From Hypomesus transpacificus (Eukaryota; Chordata; Actinopteri; Osmeriformes; Osmeridae): a DNA stretch of 64,000 nt. Position numbers and translations under genes: made by a program. Below, in pieces: positions 36,701 through 64,000 of the stretch (the stretch's first letter is position 1; the number at the start of each line of letters is the position of its first letter). The notes below the pieces were generated by a model. The model was not told the origin of the DNA. It saw only the letters and a list, made by a program, of their open reading frames with translations, and ran no database searches. The stretch spans positions 9,784,083 to 9,848,082 of the forward strand of contig NC_061077.1 of assembly GCF_021917145.1 (NCBI RefSeq), in the 5' to 3' direction.

Positions 36701-38077
36701 AGGCAGCGGCCCTGTGCACCACAGCCAGGGCGTAGCGGGCCGCTCCCCGGGGCTTCTCACCAAACGCCAGCTCCAGGAACTCCTGGGCAAAGCACTCCAT
36801 GTCCGCAGGGCGCAGGCAGGCCAGCTCGTCAGCGTAGGCATGCAGCACCAGGCCTCCTCCGTTGGCCTGCCTCTCCTCGTGGATGAAGCGGCTGAGCCAG
36901 GAGCCGGTCTGCAGGCAGGAGCTGCGGATGGAGTGGTCCTGGTGGGACAGGAAGGGGGCTTGCCCTGCCTTAGGCATGCTGTTCCCGTTGGCATCGGTGG
37001 CAGGCTGGCAGGGCCTCTCCTCCTTCACGTTGGACAGAAGAGAGGGGTCGGGAGGTCGGGAGGGGGGGTTCTGCTCCACGGTCTGGACCTCCTGGTTGTG
37101 CGTGCGGACCCTTTTGCCGCACTCCTCCTCGCGGTGCCTTCTCTTCTTCTTCTTCTTTAGGAGGTACTCCTCCAGGGTTGGAGACCGGATGTTCTCGTCA
37201 CGAGGCCGGGGCTCTGAGGAGGAAAGTGAGAGTGGAAAGAAAGGTGGCCCTCTCTCTGCATAACATACTGGGCATATGTGGCCTACAGGTGCTACTGCTG
37301 CAGCATTGCAATTGGTGCTGTAGGCTGTTAGAAGGCCGAATGTTCAACAGATGGTTTGTCAACAAATTAAGAAACCAATACATACAGTCTAGTTAAAGGT
37401 GTAAATTGACTGAATACATTATTCCCATGATAAATTGGATATTTATTGCCAAATGTACTAGGACATACAATCAGTCGAATTTGAGTCAAGACCAACCCAC
37501 CTTTATTTTTCTTGAGTAATGCATGTTTAACGTTAGCCGCTGTGTTTTCTTTCTTGGGTTTAAGTTTGAGGTCTTTTTCCCTGTGCTTCTCCTTGTTATC
37601 CTGGCTTTTGTCCTTGGCCACTTTTAAGGGTGTGAATGTGAACAGTCCAGGCGTAACGGGAGGAAACACGGAGGGCACAGCTCTCTTCTGTTCATGTTGC
37701 GCCGCGGGTATCACCTTGCGTTGAGGAGGTAGGGGATGCTGTGACGCAGGGTCCTTCCTGACTAATTTGATGTGATTGTGGCGATGATTGTGATGGTGGT
37801 GATGTACGACAGGTTTTTCGGAGGTGCAGATACGAACATTTTGATTTAGTTGCTGCTGATGCGGCTGGTGCGCCCGTTGTTGAGCATGTTCTTGGTTATG
37901 GTGGTAGTGATGATGGAGCTTCACTTTCTTTGCCTCTTTCTCGGATCTCAGGCGTTTGTCAGCAGACGGCGAAAGTTCACGTTTCTTCTTCTTTTTCTTC
38001 TCTTTAGTTAATTGATCAAAGCTGTCCCTTACCTTATCTTCTAATTTTGTGCGTACCCAATCAAGTTGTGCAGCCAT
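33724..38077 (-). CDS. rsbn1: Round spermatid basic protein 1 (lysine-specific demethylase-like)
   Basis: A complete gene of 778 residues in 7 coding exons (human 802): 37501-38077, 36585-37213, 35544-35681, 35275-35417, 34969-35136, 34690-34798, 33724-34296. All phases agree. The N-terminus ([15 protein letters not shown]) is Lys-rich and has two His-rich runs at about residues 55-62 and 90-101. The central part from about residue 280 matches human RSBN1 closely: [86 protein letters not shown]. The family is nuclear and has a JmjC-type domain. RSBN1 and worm DPY-21 remove methyl from histone H4 lysine 20. The final exon has a long Pro/Ser-rich tail unlike human. Position beside ptpn22 and magi3 favours rsbn1 over rsbn1l. 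Confidence 0.95.
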
Positions 38078-38310
38078 GTTGCACGCACATTTAAAGAGCT
38101 TGCATATCGTAGGCCTACTGCGTAAGTATATGAAAAATTGTAGTTCTTTTGAGCATTCAGTGAACAGTACTTGTAGTTTATGCTGCTGTTTATACTATCT
38201 GCGCACGCGCAATATGGGGCTTTGTGGGTTATGTAGTTGTCAAGTCCTCTATTTTTCTGGGAGTCGTAGTCCCTCTGTTAGTGAGTGCGTGCGCTTTTGC
38301 ACGCACTCAG
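38078..38310 (-). promoter_or_regulatory. rsbn1: rsbn1 promoter region with NRF1-like and ZNF143-like sites
   Basis: Upstream of the rsbn1 start codon, TGCGCACGCGCA at 38200-38211 matches the palindromic NRF1 consensus. TTCTGGGAGTCGTAGT at 38255-38270 is close to the ZNF143/SBS motif, and a weaker copy (TTGTGGGTTATGTAGTT) is at 38222-38238. At 38283-38308 there is a perfect inverted repeat with 10-bp arms GAGTGCGTGC and GCACGCACTC. No TATA box is evident. This combination is typical of housekeeping promoters. The transcription start itself is not visible. Confidence 0.6.
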
Positions 38311-38541
38311 TTTTAGAGCTGACGTAATGGTTTTGCAAACTCAGTGCGGTCCTACAATTACCATGTTTCAACCGTGCAGCTTATGTCAATTATATATATG
38401 TAGGCAATTATTCATTAACGTTGAAGTTATTATGAGTTAATACGCAAACTGTGTTGTGTATAATATGCCGAAACACATTGCATACAGTCATGGTACATTT
38501 CAAATATGGCTGTTGGTAGTAAATAATCACATATTTTGGCG

Positions 38542-40607
38542 TTTATTCAGTAAAACTTTATTTATCAGTGCATGAACAGAATGCCATGACCAGAATATTT
38601 CCTTTCATAATTATATATCATTTTCTTCTCAATTACTTAAAAAAATAATGGAGCGATTTACAGATTCTTTTTCGCAATGAAGGCAAGTATTTATACATGT
38701 GCTGTACAATTTATGAACATTTACATCTACCACATAATGTCGAGACCAAAAGGCTGTTTTTCTGTGAAAGCAATGCAAGGCCACAGTATCATACACAACA
38801 CACAGAACATGGTATCTGAAAAAACTAACAAAAAAAAGGATATATTCTCTAAAATTCAAGAGACATTTTGTATAATATATAAGTCTATAATGAGATGAGA
38901 TTAACAATTGAATTCACATTTTGTACACCACATTTCAAACCAGTTGACATGGATTATGTTTAGGGGAATCTCACATGTGAAGGTAACACTACTGCACTAT
39001 GAGCTACTTATAGGAGAACAATGATGCCAATGCTGCCATGTTGTTACTACCAGGATTCTGTACATTTGGGGTAATTGACCTTGGGTACTTAAAAATAATG
39101 TGGAGCAAATTCAAAGAAATAAATGTGTAATGGCAGGGTAAACCATACATCTAGATGTTGGAATGTGAGTTGTACACATTTTCCCCAGAAGAGGGTGCAG
39201 ATGTTCACCTATATGCAGTGAAAGAGGTTTACAAACCACTAGGCTACAACCCACAAATAACATATGTTGAAAACTATTTGTACAGATCTTGGGAGGATGA
39301 AAAATTAAATGAAGACTTAAAGGTTTGTTTTGTCAATGTTGTAGCTTAAGGACTCATTTTTAACCAACGTATAAATGTCTACATTTGTACAGCTACCTGT
39401 GCATGTACATCAGGGGGTAGCTAGCTAAATAATACACATATCTTAGAAAGTTCAGTGAAACTACAGCAATGTCTAAATACAGAGGTTGTTGTTAGTTAGG
39501 TCCAAACTTGTTAGTTAGGTCCTAACTTGTTGTTAGGTCCAAAGCTAGCTGTTAATTATAAACATTACAATAACACTAACAGAATACGCTTGTGGGGACT
39601 AAATGAACTGACTGAGGGTGAATATAAATAGAATGTATAAATACATCCAATATAGCACCACAACAAAAAACTGTCATGTGCACAAGAAGACAGATGTTGT
39701 GACTAATGTTAATTTCTCAAAGATCTCTATCAATGTTAAAATATCTTTAGTGGTGATGTTTCCTCTACTTGCTCTATTTCTGTAATCAGGGTACAACATC
39801 AAAAGGTGAAATGGCTATATGGATATGTGTACTTACAGGATATATTCTTTTTTCATATCATTCTTAATAAATTACAGTATGCTTCATTATAAACACACAC
39901 GTAGTAAACAATATACCTAAACCACAAGTGTCTGGTCTTCTGATAAGATGCATATAAAGCTTCAAAATGATCTATAAACCCACCACTAAGCTGACAACAC
40001 CAGGGTTCAAGAGTCTACATGTGTATGTGCACTTTCTGTTCCAATCTCTAGACAGGGTTCCTAGTTATGGATGGAACATGATTGAAGAGAAAACCGCCAC
40101 CGTCCTCCACCGATTCAAGAGGAAACAACCACAATCTCACCTCCTTCTACATCAATCAAATACAGAGCAGCCAATCACCTCCCTGAAAGGAGGGCGATTC
40201 GTGAGTGATTACCTGGACAGAAATCTTTAAAACCTTCATAGTGACAGAAAACAACATCGTTCATCAGTCGGCAGGGGAAAGTATTTCCTTTCATCAAATT
40301 GAAAAGAGTCTCACAAAGCCTCTGATACTAGAACTAGCCCCGCCCTACAGGAGTCTTGGCACAGGCAAGAGGAGGGGTCTCTGTGTCACATCCTGCCTGT
40401 GACATAAGCTCCGCCTCGGCACAGACACACCACTCAGGTATAAGCAGGAGAGGCAGACTGTGAAAAAAGCACAGATATGCAATGACAGGCAATGTGATGA
40501 TAACACAGTGATGCAAATATCTTCAACCGAGAAGACATTGGTCCATTCTAACCGCTGCGTATGCTGCACACAAACAGAAGCTTGGAAGTCTTCAGTCTGT
40601 GGGGGCG
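38542..40607 (-). other. magi3: magi3 3' UTR (predicted)
   Basis: Non-coding sequence after the magi3 stop codon at 40608-40610. Minus-strand AATAAA signals occur at 38557-38562 and 38542-38547. A short tandem repeat of TTAGTTAGGTCC type is at about 39490-39550. If this end is right, only about 230 bases separate it from the rsbn1 promoter elements. Confidence 0.55.
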
Positions 40608-61268
<20,661 letters not shown>

Positions 61269-64000
61269 CTACTCACACGCACAAACACAGGCAAACAAAC
61301 AAACACAAAGAAAGAAGAGTGTTACTTTATTGGTCTCTGTAGTGCAGGCAGAGCCAGGCCTGGGCAGTGGTATTGTTATATTTACTGCAGTGTTCCCAGA
61401 GGCCCCTTGGCAGCCGTTATTCCAGGACAGGAGCTTAGGCGCTAGCTAGCTAGCTCCATCAGCTCTGCTTTATTGTCCTGGGTCGGGTAGGCGCCCGAGG
61501 CCACACCACGGTACGTCACGCAGACAAGACAAACCACAGCAGTGTGTCGTTTCTTCTCCTATACTCCTGAGGACGGAGAGAACGTGACCCCCTCGTTCTA
61601 CATGAGCACACATTCAGGAAGAAAGTGCTATTGATTCCTATATGGTTTCCCCTCTCTCACTGGGAGGCCACTGTCACCTGGCCTCAGCTGACTGACTGTT
61701 TGTCAGTCTTTGCTCGTGTGTATGTGTGTGTGTGTGTGTGTGTATGTGTGTGTTGGGGGTCTTTGAATGACAGGGTCACCTGACAGCACTGAGGGCAGGA
61801 CAGAGTGGGACATAACCAATCAAACAGAGGGCGGTCGGCGTTCGATCAATACAGCATTTGGAAAGCAGTGTCACACAGGTGCTGCAAATTGAAGAAATAA
61901 TGATCCTAAAGGACCAATAATAAGCACTCAACAAGTTACAGTAAATCTGTATTGGTTGTCAAACACAAACATCCTCATTGTCTTTACAGAGTCCTGGTTT
62001 CTATTCAGAATCGGAGTGCCTCATTTGAAAGTATTATTACCATACTTAATATGTTTATAATTAATACTGTAGCTCATTTAGAGAATGCCAGATGGAGGAA
62101 TAGGAATTCAAGCTCAGTGATTGCCTTCTCTCTCCTCAGTCCTATAGCTCTGCTGTACTAAAGCTAGGCTCTGTTTCTGAATTAACTCATTTGTACAGTT
62201 TCTGTGCTAAGTGTTTAAGTGCATCATAATAATCTATAACCTCATCATGAGGGGAGCAGCCATGAGAGGCACGCTCAGCCGAGCAGGAATCAGGCCACCT
62301 CTCCCTCTCCTCTCCTCTCCCTCTCCTCCTCTTCGCCACACCATCTTACCAGGCCCCCGCCCAGACGCCTGAGCCTACAAATTAGCATTTGTCCAGAGAC
62401 AGCTTCATTATACCTCGGCACGCAGCCACTGAGATGAAAGATGGCAGGTCTTCTTTAATCCAGACCTGTCACCCGCCAAGCCTCTCATCTCATGCTCGCC
62501 TCCTCTCTCTCCCTTCCCTCTGTCTCACCCTGCCTCTTTCCCCTTTCTCTTCATCTCTTGCCCATCTCTCATGCAATCTACCTTTTCTTCCTACTCGCCT
62601 TCACGTCTCTCGCCCCCCTCACCTCCATCACCAACCCCACCTGTGGAAACCTCCCTCGTTTCCTCCATCTCTCTGGGCTGTGATTAATAGCTCATAAACA
62701 GCGTTCTCCAAGGCTCTGATTAATGTGTACCACAGCACACGGTGAAGGGGAGTGGGGGGGAGGGGGGAGATTTGTAGCCGTATTTGTCACTATTAATCTA
62801 ATGGGAAAAGTGAAAGATATGTCTCAAGAGGAGGGGGGGAGCACAACCGATGTTGGTTTAATGTTCCTGAGATGGGCTAAGAAAGGCAGACAGGAAGTAA
62901 ACACACCCACAAACGCTGATTGCTATGACTACAGGAATGTCTCACGTTCCGTTACAGAATCCCACCACGGGAAACCTGTTGATATGTGTACTGACACACA
63001 CCGATGCACATGTGTGTGTGCTGTCCGCTAGACACAGACACAGCCTGTACGCACAGTCACACAGGAGATGCATTCAGGCAGCCAGTGTAGCTTGTTAGCC
63101 AGCAGGCTGCTTTATATGCATGTTATTCAACTCTCCCCCATAACACAGACACATTCTCCGTAGCACAGTGATTTACTACACTACAGATCAGCATGCTGTC
63201 AAACTTGGCATTGTGGCCCAGGGCCAATCACACCTCCAGGGAAGACAACGGGTGTTTTTGAAGCGTGGGCGTGGAAACCCCTCGTGTGGAAGTTTGAAAA
63301 AGCTTTCAAGTCCCTCATCTTGCTCTTTCCTTCCTCTGTTCTCCATCTCTCTCTTCTCCCTCCCTTTGGGTTCTCCCTCTCTCCATCTCTGGGTCTCTGT
63401 TCTCTCTCCCACTCTGTCTCCCTCTGTATTCTATCTCTTTCTGTCGGTTTTCTCTTTCTTTGTACGGTCTCTCCTCCTCTCTGTCGCTCTACCTTTCTGT
63501 TCTCCCTCTTTTGATAGTGTGCCCTCTGTTCTCTCTCCCACTCTGTCTCTCTAGGGAGTCACCTCAATGTTCTTCCACCCTCTCTGTCTCTCTCTCTCTC
63601 TCTCTCTTTTGCTCTCGGTCTCTCTCTCTCTCTCTCTTTTCCTTTCTCTCTCTGATAGGCAGCCAGCCAGAGGCTCACTGTCATTAATCAGGAAGGATCA
63701 GTTCCCTATGTGCAGGGCAGTGGCAGCCTGCTGCAGCCTCTCAGCCTGGCAGTTTCAGAGGCGGGTACAGCCCATCATGTCTTCCAGAGCAGACACGCTC
63801 CCTTCTGGCCCTGGCACAGAGCTGGCAGGCTGCTGGCATGATTACCCAGACCTCAACAGCCACCCTTCTCACCCCTGAATTCCTATGCTATTGGAAGGAA
63901 AGAAGGAGAGAGAGAGAGACATACAGAAAGAGACATAGAGAGAGAGAGCTTGGAAAAGGTCCCTAGAACCCTTTGTGTCTGGTCTCACCCCTCTGAGAGA
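61269..64000. other. magi3: magi3 intron, non-coding to window end
   Basis: The acceptor at 61269 begins an intron with no recognisable coding exon up to 64,000. It contains a GT microsatellite at about 61715-61752 and CT-rich low-complexity tracts at about 62270-62340, 62480-62680 and 63320-63650. The exon encoding the guanylate kinase region should lie further right. Confidence 0.65.

Noticed and set aside
39155..40402. Short plus-strand frames in the magi3 3' region
   Set aside because: There is no splice support and no family similarity. The region fits the magi3 3' UTR.

Overview
This is vertebrate nuclear DNA, almost certainly from a teleost fish. Genes are split into many short exons with GT/AG introns, microsatellites are dense, and the dispersed repeats (an L2-clade LINE, tRNA-derived SINE relics, a fold-back hAT element) are typical of teleosts. 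The coding exons match mammalian PTPN22, RSBN1 and MAGI3, neighbours on human chromosome 1p13. I could not name the species. No CRISPR array, operon or intact functional RNA gene was seen.

Layout. Bases 1-9.9 kb hold no gene I can support: minisatellites, a possible CpG/GA-rich promoter-like stretch near 4.9-5.7 kb and one SINE relic. Bases about 9.97-15.96 kb (minus strand) carry a complete 11-exon gene for a CD46/Tecrem-like complement-regulatory membrane protein: signal peptide, four sushi domains, Ser/Thr/Pro stalk, transmembrane helix and short tail. All exon phases join to a 342-residue frame. Bases 16-22.1 kb are non-coding and contain an L2 LINE fragment inserted inside a tRNA-derived SINE.

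Bases 22.16-31.15 kb (plus strand) carry ptpn22, complete in 27 coding exons (835 residues). It has an intact phosphatase active site, several proline-rich PPLPxR motifs and the C-terminal homology box. Its proline-rich part contains a tandem duplication of a four-exon cassette. Bases 33.72-38.08 kb (minus strand) carry rsbn1, complete in 7 coding exons (778 residues). It converges on ptpn22, and the two candidate poly(A) signals lie about 15 bases apart. Its promoter region has a consensus-like NRF1 site and a ZNF143-like site.

Bases 40.61-61.27 kb (minus strand) carry the 3' two thirds of magi3: two WW domains, five PDZ domains, a basic C-terminal tail and an alternative short-isoform terminal exon. 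The PDZ0 and guanylate kinase exons must lie beyond base 64,000.

The genes do not form one pathway. Two are immune-related: the complement regulator at the cell surface and the lymphocyte phosphatase in the cytosol. rsbn1 is a chromatin enzyme and magi3 a junctional scaffold. Gene order is conserved with mammals but relative orientations differ. The exon structures were read by eye from splice sites, reading phase and similarity to the human proteins, with no alignment tool.
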